Shown here: in pieces, positions 1-7,837 of the stretch
Layout of the letters: every line of letters starts with the position of its first letter
How positions within the stretch are numbered: the stretch's first letter is position 1
Source: SHVZ01 sp041906305
GTDB taxonomy: Bacteria; Pseudomonadota; Alphaproteobacteria; SHVZ01
Assembly: GCA_041906305.1 (NCBI GenBank)
Contig: JAYRJL010000002.1
Span: forward strand, 620,001-684,000
Direction: 5' to 3'
Length of the DNA stretch: 64,000 bases
The notes under the pieces: generated by a model
Told to the model about the DNA's origin: nothing
Seen by the model: the letters and a program-made list of their open reading frames with translations, nothing else
Databases searched by the model: none
Translations under genes and position numbers: made by a program

Positions 1-547
1 CGTTCTTCATCGCCTCGACCTTGTCGAGGGCGTAGGCGGTGCGGCCGGTGAAGATCGCCGGCAGGATCAGCGACTCGGGATACGGCTTGTCGAAGGTCAC
101 CGCGAGGGTATTCGCGTCGGTCGCGCGGATGCCCTTCTCGACGTTGTCCTTGGTGAATCCCCACTGGGTCAGGCTCGCGGCATTGCCGAAGTTGAGCCAG
201 ATGATGCGGCGCATGGACCAGGCGGCGTCCTCGGCGGTCACTGGGTTGCCGGAGGGGTGCTTCATCCCCTGGCGGATCTTGAAGGTGTAGGTCAGGCCGT
301 CCGGCGAGCGGGTCCAGCTCTCTGCCAGCTTCGGCTGCATCTTGCTCGGATCGTCATAGGCGGTGGTCAGCAGGGAGTCGCAGACATTGCCCATGAACTC
401 GTCCGAGTTCACCTCGCCGATCTGGGCCGGGTCGAGCGTGATCACGTCATCCAGCGCCCAGGCGATCACCAGCGTATCGGCCGGCGTCGCCGCCGTCGCG
501 GTGCCGGCCATCAGCGCACCGATCAATCCGCCGAACAACTTGCGCAT
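1..547 (-). CDS. Family-5 ABC transporter solute-binding protein (N-terminal part, runs off left edge)
   Basis: This is the first 182 residues of an exported binding protein of the peptide/nickel/opine (SBP_bac_5) family. It opens with a signal peptide (MRKLFGGLIGALMAGTATA, cleavage near residue 20). The family signature follows: a stretch with LDPAQIGEVNSDEF, then a lobe-I stretch with the LAESWTRSPDGLTYTF motif at about residues 75-90 and the FDKPYPESLI segment later. A strong TGGAGGA lies 6-7 bases upstream (554-560), fixing the ATG at 545-547. The C-terminal lobes and any permease genes lie beyond the window. It is a second, distinct copy of the family represented at 31964-33550. The ligand cannot be told from this half. 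Confidence 0.88.
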   Translation of the reverse strand, partial: MRKLFGGLIGALMAGTATAATPADTLVIAWALDDVITLDPAQIGEVNSDEFMGNVCDSLLTTAYDDPSKMQPKLAESWTRSPDGLTYTFKIRQGMKHPSGNPVTAEDAAWSMRRIIWLNFGNAASLTQWGFTKDNVEKGIRATDANTLAVTFDKPYPESLILPAIFTGRTAYALDKVEAMKN

Positions 548-641
548 GATTATTCCTCCAGGTTGAGGCGCCAGAATAGGAAATGCCCTCGATGGCAAAC
601 CAGCAAATTCCCGGGACCCGGGCGGGGAAGGACGCGCGGCC

Positions 642-1103
642 TCAGCCGCGGGAGCGAGCTCGCATCAAGAGACGCTTGAGTTCCGCCAGCTCGTCGGCGA
701 CGGCAGCCAGGTCGCGGGGCGGCATCGCCGCCTTGGGCGCGGCCGGGACCGGCTGGGCACGGGCCGGAGCCGGCGGCGAGGCTGGCGCTTCCGGTGCGGC
801 CGGCTCGACCTCGCCGCTCAGGTCACCGGAGCGATCGCGGAGCAGGCGCTGGACGCCCTTGATGGTGTAGCCGTCACGGTAGAGGAGCTGGCGGATCCGA
901 CGCAGCAGCTCGACATCCTCCGGCCGGTAGTAGCGCCGGCCGCCCCCCCGCTTCAGGGGACGGATCTGGCTGAACTTGGTCTCCCAGAACCGGAGCACGT
1001 GCGAGGGCACGTCCAGATCCTCGGCGACCTCGCTGATGGTGCGAAACGCGGTCGCGGACTTGGCGTGCCGACGTCCCGCTGCGAGCTCGAGCTCACCGGT
1101 CAT
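642..1103 (-). CDS. MerR-family transcriptional regulator downstream of ihfA
   Basis: A 153-residue protein with an N-terminal MerR helix-turn-helix (about residues 20-90: TISEVAEDLDVPSHVLRFWE, then the RYYRPEDVELLRRI wing and helix) followed by an Ala/Pro-rich linker and a short charged tail ending LKRLLMRARSRG. It lacks the long C-terminal dimer coiled coil and metal-binding cysteines of classical MerR sensors. This short form sits just after ihfA in many alphaproteobacteria. It lies 25 bases from ihfA on the same strand, so the two are probably co-transcribed. Its target and ligand are unknown. A 6-bp hairpin (635-650) overlaps its stop codon but has no T-tract. Confidence 0.85.
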   Translation of the reverse strand: MTGELELAAGRRHAKSATAFRTISEVAEDLDVPSHVLRFWETKFSQIRPLKRGGGRRYYRPEDVELLRRIRQLLYRDGYTIKGVQRLLRDRSGDLSGEVEPAAPEAPASPPAPARAQPVPAAPKAAMPPRDLAAVADELAELKRLLMRARSRG

Positions 1104-1128
1104 GCGCTAGCCCCCTGCCCTCGAGACC

Positions 1129-1452
1129 CTAGTCCGAGGCCCCGGAGGGCGGCGCTGCGAGGGCGTTGTTGATGTGCCCCTTGAGCACATGGGAAGCGCG
1201 GAAGACGAGGACGCGCCGAGGCAGGATCGGAACCTCCTGCCCGGTCTTCGGATTACGGCCGACCCTCTGCCCCTTCTGCCGGACGGAGAAGGTGCCGAAG
1301 GAGGAGATCTTGACCATCTCGCCGCGCGTCAGCGCATCGGCGATCTCGTCCAGGACGGACTCGACAAGCGCCGCGGACTCGTTCCGCGACAGGCCGACTT
1401 CCTGGTAGACCGCTTCGCTCAAATGCGCGCGGGTGATCGTCTGTTCGGTCAT
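1129..1452 (-). CDS. ihfA: Integration host factor subunit alpha
   Basis: A 107-residue member of the HU/IHF family. The N-terminal helices (TRAHLSEAVYQEVGLSRNES) and the DNA-binding beta-arm signature GRNPKTGQEVPI (residues about 65-76), followed by PRRVLVFRAS, match IHF alpha rather than HU or IHF beta. IHF bends DNA sharply at specific sites in replication, recombination and transcription. The ATG is preceded by AGGGAGGCGG. A well-formed promoter lies directly upstream (1473-1501), so ihfA and the MerR gene can be expressed separately from the fab/pls genes. Confidence 0.96.
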   Translation of the reverse strand: MTEQTITRAHLSEAVYQEVGLSRNESAALVESVLDEIADALTRGEMVKISSFGTFSVRQKGQRVGRNPKTGQEVPILPRRVLVFRASHVLKGHINNALAAPPSGASD

Positions 1453-1472
1453 GGCCGCCTCCCTAGAGCAAA

Positions 1473-1501
1473 ACCTTAGCTCGACCGAAAAAACCGGTCA
1501 A
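1473..1501 (-). promoter_or_regulatory. Predicted sigma-70 promoter of ihfA
   Basis: On the minus strand TTGACC (1496-1501) and TAAGGT (1473-1478) are separated by 17 bases. The predicted transcription start is about 1466, leaving a leader that holds the AGGGAGG ribosome site of ihfA. The match to the -35 consensus is 5 of 6. Confidence 0.6.
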
Positions 1502-1553
1502 CAACAGGGAGATGGCTATTGATGTTGAGACGAAGTGGAGCGCAAAGGCGCGC

Positions 1554-2528
1554 CTACATCCTAACCAGCGCGGCGCCCCAGGCGAGCCCGCCGCCGATCG
1601 CTTCGAGAACGACCAGATGGCCCGGCTTGATGCGCCCGTCGCCGACCGCCTCGGCCAGCGCCAGGGGGACCGAGGCCGCCGAGGTATTGGCGTGGCGGTC
1701 GACGGTGACGACCACCTTCTCCTTGGGCAGGCCGTACTTGTCGGCCATGCCGTCGATGATCCGCCGGTTGGCCTGGTGAGGCACCAGCCAGTCGATCTGT
1801 TCCGGCTTCATGCCGTTGGCGTCGAGGGCTTCCTGGATCACCTGGGCGAGCTTGGAGACCGCGTGCTTGAAGACCTCTTTCCCCTGCATCCGGACCACGC
1901 CGACCTTGCCGGTCGAGGACGGGCCGCCGTCGACATAGAGGGCGTCGTGGCCCCTGCCGTCGGAATGCAGATGGGTGGTCAGGACGCCCCGGTCCTGGGA
2001 GCCACCGGCCCCTTCGGTAGCCTTCAGGACCACTGCCCCGGCTCCGTCGCCGAACAGGACGGCCGTGCCCCGGTCGTTCCAGTCAAGGATCCGGGTAAAG
2101 GTCTCGGCGCCGATCACCAGGGCGGTCCTGGCCTGTCCCGCTCGGATGAAGTTGTCGGCGACGGCCAGGGCATAGATGAACCCGGCGCACACCGCCTGGA
2201 CGTCGAAGGCCGCCCCCCGGGTGATCCCGAGCATGGCCTGGACCCGGGTCGCCGTGGCCGGAAAGGTCTCGTCGGGGGTGGTCGTGGCCAGCACGATCAG
2301 GTCGACGTCGTTGGGCTTGAGCCCGGCCTGGGCCAGCGCTTTCTCCGACGCCTTGACCGCCAGATGCGAGGTGAGCTCCCCCTCGGCCGCGACGTGGCGC
2401 TGGCGGATGCCGGTCCGCTGCTGGATCCACTCGTCGGTGGTTTCCATCTGCTGGGAAAGGTCGTCGTTGGTCACGACCTTGGCCGGCAGATAGGCCCCGG
2501 TGCCGACGATCAGCGAGCGGACGGTCAC
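1554..2528 (-). CDS. fabH: 3-oxoacyl-[acyl-carrier-protein] synthase III (KAS III)
   Basis: Condenses an acyl-CoA primer, usually acetyl-CoA, with malonyl-ACP to start type II fatty acid synthesis in the cytoplasm. The 324-residue length is typical. The Cys-His-Asn catalytic triad is visible: C114 in VQAVCAGF, H251 in VPHQANRR and N281 in HANTSAAS. It starts with GTG overlapping the plsX stop (GTGA), so translation is coupled to plsX. The neighbouring plsX and rpmF form the classic fatty-acid/phospholipid block. Confidence 0.97.
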   Translation of the reverse strand: MTVRSLIVGTGAYLPAKVVTNDDLSQQMETTDEWIQQRTGIRQRHVAAEGELTSHLAVKASEKALAQAGLKPNDVDLIVLATTTPDETFPATATRVQAMLGITRGAAFDVQAVCAGFIYALAVADNFIRAGQARTALVIGAETFTRILDWNDRGTAVLFGDGAGAVVLKATEGAGGSQDRGVLTTHLHSDGRGHDALYVDGGPSSTGKVGVVRMQGKEVFKHAVSKLAQVIQEALDANGMKPEQIDWLVPHQANRRIIDGMADKYGLPKEKVVVTVDRHANTSAASVPLALAEAVGDGRIKPGHLVVLEAIGGGLAWGAALVRM

Positions 2529-3565
2529 GCCATCGCTCCCTTGAGGTCGACGCCGGCGAGTTCGGCCAGCTCCGCCTTCACCTTGTCGAGGAAGCCATGG
2601 ACAGCCATGTCGTTGGCGACGCCGATCGCATTGGCGAAGCCCAGCGCGTCGGTTCCGCCGTGACTCTTGACCGCGATGCCATTGAGGCCGAGGAAGACCG
2701 CGCCGTTGTAGCGGCGGGGATCGGTCCGCTCGCGCACCTTCTGGAGCGCGCCGCGGCTCAGCAGGTACCCCAGCTTTGCCAGGATAGAGCTCTTGAAGCT
2801 CGCCCGGATGAAGTTGGTGTAGAGGCGCGCGGTCCCTTCGGCGGTCTTCAGAGCGACGTTTCCAGTGAACCCGTCGGTCACGACCACGTCGACGGTGCCT
2901 GCGGTGATGTCGTCGCCCTCGATGAAGCCGTGGAACTCGACCGGCACCTTGCCTTCGCGGAGCGTGGCGCCGGCGCGCTTCACCTCGTCATGGCCCTTCA
3001 TCTCCTCCGAGCCGACGTTGAGGAGACCGATGGTGGGCTTCGGAATGCCAAGGACGGCGCGGGCGAACATGTCGCCGAGGATCGCGAACTGGATCAGGTT
3101 CTCGGCATCGCATTCGACGTTGGCGCCGAGATCGAGCATGCAGCTCTCGCCGCGCTCAGTCGGGAAGAAGGAAGCGATGGCCGGGCGGTCGATGCCGGGC
3201 AACATGCGAAGCCCCAGCTTCGCCATCGCCATCAGGGCGCCGGTGTTGCCCGCCGAGACGACGCCAGCGGCCTTGCCGTCCTTGACCGCATCGATCGCGA
3301 GCCGCATGGAGGAGTTGCGGCCGGCGCGAAGCGCCACCGACGGCTTGTCCTCGTTCTTTACCACGTCCTCGGTATGAAAGAGCGTGGTGCGTTCGGCGAG
3401 GGCTCGATGCCGATCGAGCAGCGGGCGGATCTTGGACTCGTCACCGAAGATCAGAAAGTCGATGGCCGGGTAGCGGATCCGGGCCATCTCGGCGCCCTCG
3501 ATCACCATCTCGGGCGCCTGGTCGCCGCCCATGGCATCCAGCGCGAGCGTCAGGCGCGGGCTCAA
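2525..3565 (-). CDS. plsX: Phosphate acyltransferase PlsX
   Basis: Converts acyl-ACP to acyl-phosphate, the acyl donor for PlsY in phosphatidic acid synthesis; a peripheral membrane enzyme. The 346 residues begin with the family hallmark LTLALDAMGGDQAP, and KNEDKPSVALR and SAGNTGALMA follow at the active site. The best start is TTG at 3563-3565, since the first ATG in frame lies inside the DAMGGD motif. It overlaps fabH by four bases and lies about 40 bases after rpmF. Confidence 0.97.
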   Translation of the reverse strand: MSPRLTLALDAMGGDQAPEMVIEGAEMARIRYPAIDFLIFGDESKIRPLLDRHRALAERTTLFHTEDVVKNEDKPSVALRAGRNSSMRLAIDAVKDGKAAGVVSAGNTGALMAMAKLGLRMLPGIDRPAIASFFPTERGESCMLDLGANVECDAENLIQFAILGDMFARAVLGIPKPTIGLLNVGSEEMKGHDEVKRAGATLREGKVPVEFHGFIEGDDITAGTVDVVVTDGFTGNVALKTAEGTARLYTNFIRASFKSSILAKLGYLLSRGALQKVRERTDPRRYNGAVFLGLNGIAVKSHGGTDALGFANAIGVANDMAVHGFLDKVKAELAELAGVDLKGAMA

Positions 3566-3606
3566 GGGGGCAGCCCTCGGGCGCCGGGTGTCGATCTACC
3601 TGGGGG

Positions 3607-3786
3607 TCAGGCCTTGGCCGCGACAACCTCGCGGCCGTCGTAATGGCCGCACGCCTTGCACACGTGATGGGGGCGCTTCAGTTCGCCGCAGTTCGAACAC
3701 TCCATCACGGTCACCGACGGCAACGCATGATGGGCACGACGCATGTTGCGACGCGACTTCGAAGTCTTTTTCTTAGGAACAGCCAT
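3607..3786 (-). CDS. rpmF: 50S ribosomal protein L32
   Basis: A 59-residue basic protein starting MAVPKKKTSKSRRNMRRAHH, the invariant L32 N-terminus. It keeps the zinc-ribbon form with two Cys pairs, C30/C33 and C43/C46. It lies between yceD and plsX, as in many proteobacteria, linking ribosome and membrane-lipid synthesis. A predicted promoter sits 94 bases upstream (3880-3908), just after yceD. L32 can therefore be made without the upstream genes. Confidence 0.97.
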   Translation of the reverse strand: MAVPKKKTSKSRRNMRRAHHALPSVTVMECSNCGELKRPHHVCKACGHYDGREVVAAKA

Positions 3787-3879
3787 GGCAACCTACACTT
3801 TCGCTGGGCGGGCCTTGCAGCGCAAACGCGCCAACGGCCGCCGGAGACGCATCCACCCGTGACGGCCGGCGCGGGCGCT

Positions 3880-3908
3880 TATGTAGCCGGGAACCCCCCT
3901 GGGAGCAA
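3880..3908 (-). promoter_or_regulatory. Predicted promoter of rpmF-plsX-fabH
   Basis: On the minus strand TTGCTC (3903-3908), a 17-base spacer and TACATA (3880-3885) lie between the yceD stop and rpmF. This gives a leader of about 85 bases. The rest of the 128-base gap holds only GC-rich sequence with no clear hairpin terminator. Confidence 0.5.
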
Positions 3909-3914
3909 GCGGCT

Positions 3915-4421
3915 TTAGGACCCTTTCTTGAGCTTGGATAGCGCGGCGAAAGGCCCCTGGCCGCCCTCTTTATCCCCTGGAATCTCGACCGACACCCCCG
4001 GCTTCCGGGGATAAGGATCCAAGGCTAGCGACAGTGCCTGGGCGACGGCCTCGCCGATGTCGATAGCCCCGCCCTCGATCTCCTCGACCTCGTCGGTCTC
4101 GGGGTCCAGATCGAGCTCGGTCTCCTGCCTGTCGGTAGCCCCGTACCGCTCGACCAGGTGGTCCGCCAAGTGGCTTTCGAGCGGTTCCAATGTAACCACG
4201 CAGGTCTGGACCACATCCGCTTCCCAATCGGCCTCGATCCGGTAGAAAGCTCCGGCCCTTGAAAGCCTTACCTTAGCCTCTAGGCGCTTGAGGCCGACCA
4301 GCCCGAACCGCTCGGCCAGCGCTTGGCGCTCGGCCTCGTTGGCAGAAATCTCCATCCACCGGGGGCGCTCGACGATCTGGTCGAGCGGTACCGGCCGGGC
4401 GAACTCGGCTCCCGAGCTCAT
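3915..4421 (-). CDS. yceD: YceD family (DUF177) protein
   Basis: A 168-residue DUF177/YceD protein, recognised from the alphaproteobacterial core QTCVVTLEPLESHL (about residues 68-82) and a highly acidic stretch (LDLDPETDEVEEIEGG) before the conserved IDIGEAVAQALSLALDPYPRKPG segment. In E. coli and plants YceD homologues are implicated in 23S rRNA maturation, which fits its place ahead of rpmF. It starts four bases inside the stop of the upstream chaperone gene (ATGA), so the two are translationally coupled. Confidence 0.9.
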   Translation of the reverse strand: MSSGAEFARPVPLDQIVERPRWMEISANEAERQALAERFGLVGLKRLEAKVRLSRAGAFYRIEADWEADVVQTCVVTLEPLESHLADHLVERYGATDRQETELDLDPETDEVEEIEGGAIDIGEAVAQALSLALDPYPRKPGVSVEIPGDKEGGQGPFAALSKLKKGS

Positions 4422-4954
4422 CGGCCCTCAGACGGCCGCGGAAAGGACACTCGGCCGGCGAGGAAGTCGCCGGTCGGCTGGGCAGCCAGCATGCGGTCCG
4501 CGTCCCGGAGATAGACGGCGAGCCGCGCCAGCGCCGCCTCGTCCGCCGTGACAGTGCCGTAGGCGTTGCGGCGAAGGGCCTCTTCCAGGTCACCCCCATC
4601 CAAGCCGGCATCGTAGGCCGCGATGCGGCCGTAGAAGCCTGTGGCCATCTGCTTGACCCGGCGGCCGACCCCGAGATCCCCGACACCCAGCTCCCGGAGC
4701 GTGTTGTCGAAATCGATGAACATGAAATCGAAGAACGCCTGGGCCAGTTCGGCGGTCGCGGCATGGTCGCGCTTGAGCCGGCGAAGCACCAGATAGGCGT
4801 GCAATGCGACCATCTCGTAGCGACCGTCCAAGGTGTCGGGAATGCCGAAACCGGTGAACAGCTCCGGCCGGCGCGAGGCCTCGACGGTCGCGAGATAGAG
4901 CGACTCGGAAGCGGTATTTCCGGTGTTCCGGCGCATGAACAACTTAGCCAGCAC
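4418..4954 (-). CDS. Ubiquinol-cytochrome c chaperone (CBP3-like)
   Basis: A helical protein of the ubiquinol-cyt c chaperone family, homologous to yeast Cbp3, which helps assemble cytochrome b into the bc1 complex. Family signatures visible are the LYLATVEASRRPELFTGFG stretch, YEMVALHAYLVLRRL and the FDNTLRELGVGDLGVGRRVK segment. The reading frame is open further upstream to 5008. I prefer the GTG at 4952-4954 (LAKLFMRR), because a GAGG sits before it and the upstream 18 residues are unlike the family. It leads the yceD-rpmF-plsX block and is divergent from bamE. Confidence 0.87.
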   Translation of the reverse strand: MLAKLFMRRNTGNTASESLYLATVEASRRPELFTGFGIPDTLDGRYEMVALHAYLVLRRLKRDHAATAELAQAFFDFMFIDFDNTLRELGVGDLGVGRRVKQMATGFYGRIAAYDAGLDGGDLEEALRRNAYGTVTADEAALARLAVYLRDADRMLAAQPTGDFLAGRVSFPRPSEGR

Positions 4955-5064
4955 CTTGTCCTCGCCCTCGTCCCAAGCCGGTTGACAACCCCCGGCCGCG
5001 CGGCGCAACTAGCCTCATCGAGCCGCCAGGGTCAACCGGCGGCGGTGGCGAGGAGTTGGGTTCG

Positions 5065-5538
5065 ATGCGCGTGAGCCGGTTGGCGCCGTTTGCTATGGCC
5101 TTCCTGATTGCTGCCTGCGCGCCGATCGTCGACAGCCGAGGCAATCTCCCGGAGAGCGAAGACCTGGACAAGATCAAGGTCGGCGCCTCGACGAAGGACG
5201 AGGTGGCGACCGTCCTCGGCAGCCCGTCCTCGGTCGCGACCTTCGATCCGAACACTTGGTACTACATCAGCAAGCGGACCGAGACCGTCGCCTTCTTCCG
5301 CCCGGAAATGCTCGACCAGAAAGTGCTGACCGTCCGCTTCGACGATGCGGGGCTGGTCAGAGAGATCGAACAGATCGACAAGGACGCGGCGAAGGAGGTC
5401 GAGGCCGTCGATCGCACGACGCCGACCTCCGGCCAGACCTTCAGCATATTCCAGCAGCTCTTCGGCAATCTCGGCCGCTTCGGCGACGCGCCGCCCAGGC
5501 GCGGCGGCCGGTCGCCGCTCCCCACGCCTCAGCCTTAG
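5065..5538 (+). CDS. bamE: Outer membrane protein assembly factor BamE (SmpA/OmlA lipoprotein)
   Basis: A 157-residue lipoprotein of the BAM complex that inserts beta-barrel proteins into the outer membrane. A short signal ends in the lipobox IAAC. The BamE core follows: IKVGASTKDEVATVLGSPS (about residues 38-56), then TWYYISKRTE and the LTVRFDDAGLV strand. The ATG at 5065 is preceded by AGGAG (5051-5055) at nine bases; an in-frame TTG at 5056 is less likely. A TTGACA at 4982-4987 could be its -35 box, but the matching -10 is poor. A Pro/Arg-rich tail ends the protein, and a shared terminator follows. Confidence 0.93.
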   Translation: MRVSRLAPFAMAFLIAACAPIVDSRGNLPESEDLDKIKVGASTKDEVATVLGSPSSVATFDPNTWYYISKRTETVAFFRPEMLDQKVLTVRFDDAGLVREIEQIDKDAAKEVEAVDRTTPTSGQTFSIFQQLFGNLGRFGDAPPRRGGRSPLPTPQP

Positions 5539-5567
5539 GCGCGGTTCAGCGACGAACCAATAAAAAA

Positions 5568-5594
5568 CCCCGGCAGTCACCTGCCGGGGTTTTT
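5568..5594. terminator. Bidirectional intrinsic terminator between bamE and hppA
   Basis: A perfect 9-bp stem (CCCCGGCAG / CTGCCGGGG) with a TCAC loop is flanked by six A's on the left (5562-5567) and five T's on the right (5590-5594). It therefore works as a rho-independent terminator on both strands, ending bamE (plus) and hppA (minus). Confidence 0.93.
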
Positions 5595-5613
5595 GCTAGC
5601 GCATCGGCGACGC

Positions 5614-7710
5614 TTAGCCGTGGGCGAGAACCGCCAGCAGCAGGAGCGCCACGATGTTGGTGATCTTGATCATCGGGTTGACCGCGGGCCCCGCCGTATC
5701 CTTGTAGGGATCGCCGACGGTATCGCCGGTCACCGCGGCCTTGTGGGCATCCGAGCCCTTGCCGCCATGATGGCCTTCCTCGATGTACTTCTTCGCGTTG
5801 TCCCAGGCGCCGCCGCCGGCGGTCATCGAGATGGCGACGAAGAGGCCGGTGACGATGACGCCGAGCAGCATCGCGCCCACCGCGGCGAAGGCCGCCGCCT
5901 GGTCCGCGATCGCCTTGATCACGAAGTAGAGCACGATCGGCGAGAGCACCGGCAGCATGCTCGGGATGATCATCTCCTTGATCGCGGCCCGGGTCAGCAT
6001 GTCGACGGCCTTGGAGTAGTCGGGCTTCGCCCGGCCTTCCATGATGCCGGGGATCTCCTTGAACTGACGGCGGACCTCGACGACGACCGAGCCGGCAGCT
6101 CGGCCGACGGCGGTCATGCCCATCGCACCGAACAGGTACGGGAGAAGACCGCCGATCAGCAGGCCGACGACCACGAACGGGTTGGCCAGCGAGAAGTCGA
6201 TGGCGCCCGCCTTGATCAGGCCCTGCGCGGTGAAGAACTTGAGATCTTCCGTATAGGCCGCGAACAGCACCAGCGCGCCGAGACCGGCCGAGCCGATCGC
6301 GTAGCCCTTGGTGACCGCCTTGGTGGTGTTGCCAACCGCGTCGAGCGCGTCGGTCGTCTTGCGCACGTCCTTCGGCAGGTCGGCCATCTCGGCGATGCCG
6401 CCGGCGTTGTCGGTGACCGGGCCGTAGGCGTCGAGCGCGACGACGATGCCGGCCAGCGCCAGCATGGTGGTCACCGCGATCGCGATGCCGAGCAGGCCGG
6501 CCAGCATGTAGGTGGCGATGATGCCGGCGCAGATGATCAGGGCCGGATACGCGGTCGCCTCGAGCGAGACGGCCAGACCCTGAATGACGTTGGTGCCGTG
6601 TCCGGTGGTCGACGCCTGGGCGACGCTCTTCACCGGGCGGTAGTTGGTGCCGGTGTAGTACTCGGTCGCCCACACGATCAGGCCGGTGACGAGCAGGCCG
6701 ATGATGCCGCAGTAGAAGAGATGGCGGCCCGTGAAGGTCTTGCCCGAGACCGTGTACTCGGTCGCGATGCCGATGACCTGGTCGGTGACCGGCCACAGGA
6801 CGATCGCCGAGAGCACGCCGGACGCGATGAAGCCCTTGTAGAGGGCGCCCATGATGTTCTGGCTGGCGCCGAGACGGACGAAGTAGGTGCCGATCACCGA
6901 GGTGATGATGCAGGCTGCGCCGATGGCGAGCGGGTACGACATCATCGCCTGCGCCTGGGCGCCGGTGAAGAAGATCGACGCCAGCACCATGGTGGCGACG
7001 ATGGTCACCGCGTAGGTCTCGAACAGGTCCGCGGCCATGCCGGCGCAGTCGCCGACGTTGTCACCGACGTTGTCGGCGATCACGGCCGGGTTGCGGGGAT
7101 CATCCTCGGGAATGCCGGCTTCGACCTTGCCGACGAGGTCGGCGCCGACGTCCGCACCCTTGGTGAAGATGCCGCCGCCGAGACGGGCGAAGATCGAGAT
7201 CAGCGAGGCGCCGAAGCCGAGCGCGACCAGCGCGTCGATCAGGGCGCGGCCCTGGGTGCCGGTCGAGACCAGGAAGATGTAGTAGCCGGCGACGCCGAGC
7301 AGGGCCAGGCCGACAACCAGCATGCCGGTGACCGCACCGGCCTTGAAGGCGATCGAGAGCGCATGAGCGAGGCCCTGGCGCGCGCCTTCGGCCGTCCGCA
7401 CGTTGGAGCGGACCGAGACGTTCATGCCGATGTAGCCGGCAGCGCCCGAGAGAACGGCGCCGATCAGGAAGCCGACGCCGACCTTCCAGCCGAGGAAGAA
7501 GATCAGGATGACGAAGATCACCGCGCCGACGATCCCGATCGTCGTGTACTGGCGATTGAGGTAGGCCTGGGCGCCCTCCTGAACCGCCGCGGCGATCTCC
7601 TGCATACGCGGCGATCCGGCGGGAGCCGCCATGATCGAGCGCGAGGTGACGATGCCGTAGATCAGCGCGAGCACGCCGCAGGCGATGACGAACAAATGCA
7701 GTCCGCTCAT
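5614..7710 (-). CDS. hppA: Membrane-bound proton-pumping pyrophosphatase (K+-insensitive type)
   Basis: A 698-residue polytopic enzyme that couples pyrophosphate hydrolysis to H+ export. The substrate-binding signatures GADVGADLVGKVE and NVGDNVGDCAGMAADLFE are intact. In the motif GNTTKAVTKG the position that decides potassium dependence carries lysine (K464) with Thr three residues on. Potassium-dependent enzymes have Ala/Gly there, so this should be a K+-independent H+ pump. It has its own promoter at 7771-7798 and ends at the terminator shared with bamE. A 7-bp inverted repeat (GGCCGCC 7736-7742, GGCGGCC 7762-7768) lies in the leader. Confidence 0.97.
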   Translation of the reverse strand: MSGLHLFVIACGVLALIYGIVTSRSIMAAPAGSPRMQEIAAAVQEGAQAYLNRQYTTIGIVGAVIFVILIFFLGWKVGVGFLIGAVLSGAAGYIGMNVSVRSNVRTAEGARQGLAHALSIAFKAGAVTGMLVVGLALLGVAGYYIFLVSTGTQGRALIDALVALGFGASLISIFARLGGGIFTKGADVGADLVGKVEAGIPEDDPRNPAVIADNVGDNVGDCAGMAADLFETYAVTIVATMVLASIFFTGAQAQAMMSYPLAIGAACIITSVIGTYFVRLGASQNIMGALYKGFIASGVLSAIVLWPVTDQVIGIATEYTVSGKTFTGRHLFYCGIIGLLVTGLIVWATEYYTGTNYRPVKSVAQASTTGHGTNVIQGLAVSLEATAYPALIICAGIIATYMLAGLLGIAIAVTTMLALAGIVVALDAYGPVTDNAGGIAEMADLPKDVRKTTDALDAVGNTTKAVTKGYAIGSAGLGALVLFAAYTEDLKFFTAQGLIKAGAIDFSLANPFVVVGLLIGGLLPYLFGAMGMTAVGRAAGSVVVEVRRQFKEIPGIMEGRAKPDYSKAVDMLTRAAIKEMIIPSMLPVLSPIVLYFVIKAIADQAAAFAAVGAMLLGVIVTGLFVAISMTAGGGAWDNAKKYIEEGHHGGKGSDAHKAAVTGDTVGDPYKDTAGPAVNPMIKITNIVALLLLAVLAHG

Positions 7711-7770
7711 GTCCGAAAATCCTCGAAAACGGGAAGGCCGCCCCCCGGGACGACCTGAAAAGGCGGCCGG

Positions 7771-7798
7771 AACATAACAGCTATTTTTCGATACGCAA
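7771..7798 (-). promoter_or_regulatory. Predicted promoter of hppA
   Basis: On the minus strand TTGCGT (7793-7798), a 16-base AT-rich spacer and TATGTT (7771-7776) precede hppA. The predicted start leaves a leader of about 55 bases that includes the GGCCGCC/GGCGGCC inverted repeat. Confidence 0.55.
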
Positions 7799-7837
7799 CG
7801 GCGGGTTGGCCGGCCCCGGAAGGCCCTGCGAAGGGCT

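Noticed and set aside
548..641. tRNA gene after the ihfA-merR pair, as in some relatives
   Set aside because: The 94 bases hold no cloverleaf; only short GC-rich palindromes are seen.
1512..3643. Long plus-strand frames opposite fabH and plsX
   Set aside because: Shadow frames of two unmistakable minus-strand genes with conserved catalytic residues.
4982..5012. Promoter of bamE with TTGACA
   Set aside because: The -35 is perfect, but the hexamers at 16-19 bases (such as CAACTA) match the -10 poorly, so it is mentioned with bamE only.
5593..7758. A 721-codon open frame on the plus strand opposite hppA
   Set aside because: It mirrors hppA, is very rich in Arg, Asp, Gly and His, and matches no family. 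Such antisense frames arise from GC-rich codon use, and many similar ones elsewhere were dropped for the same reason.
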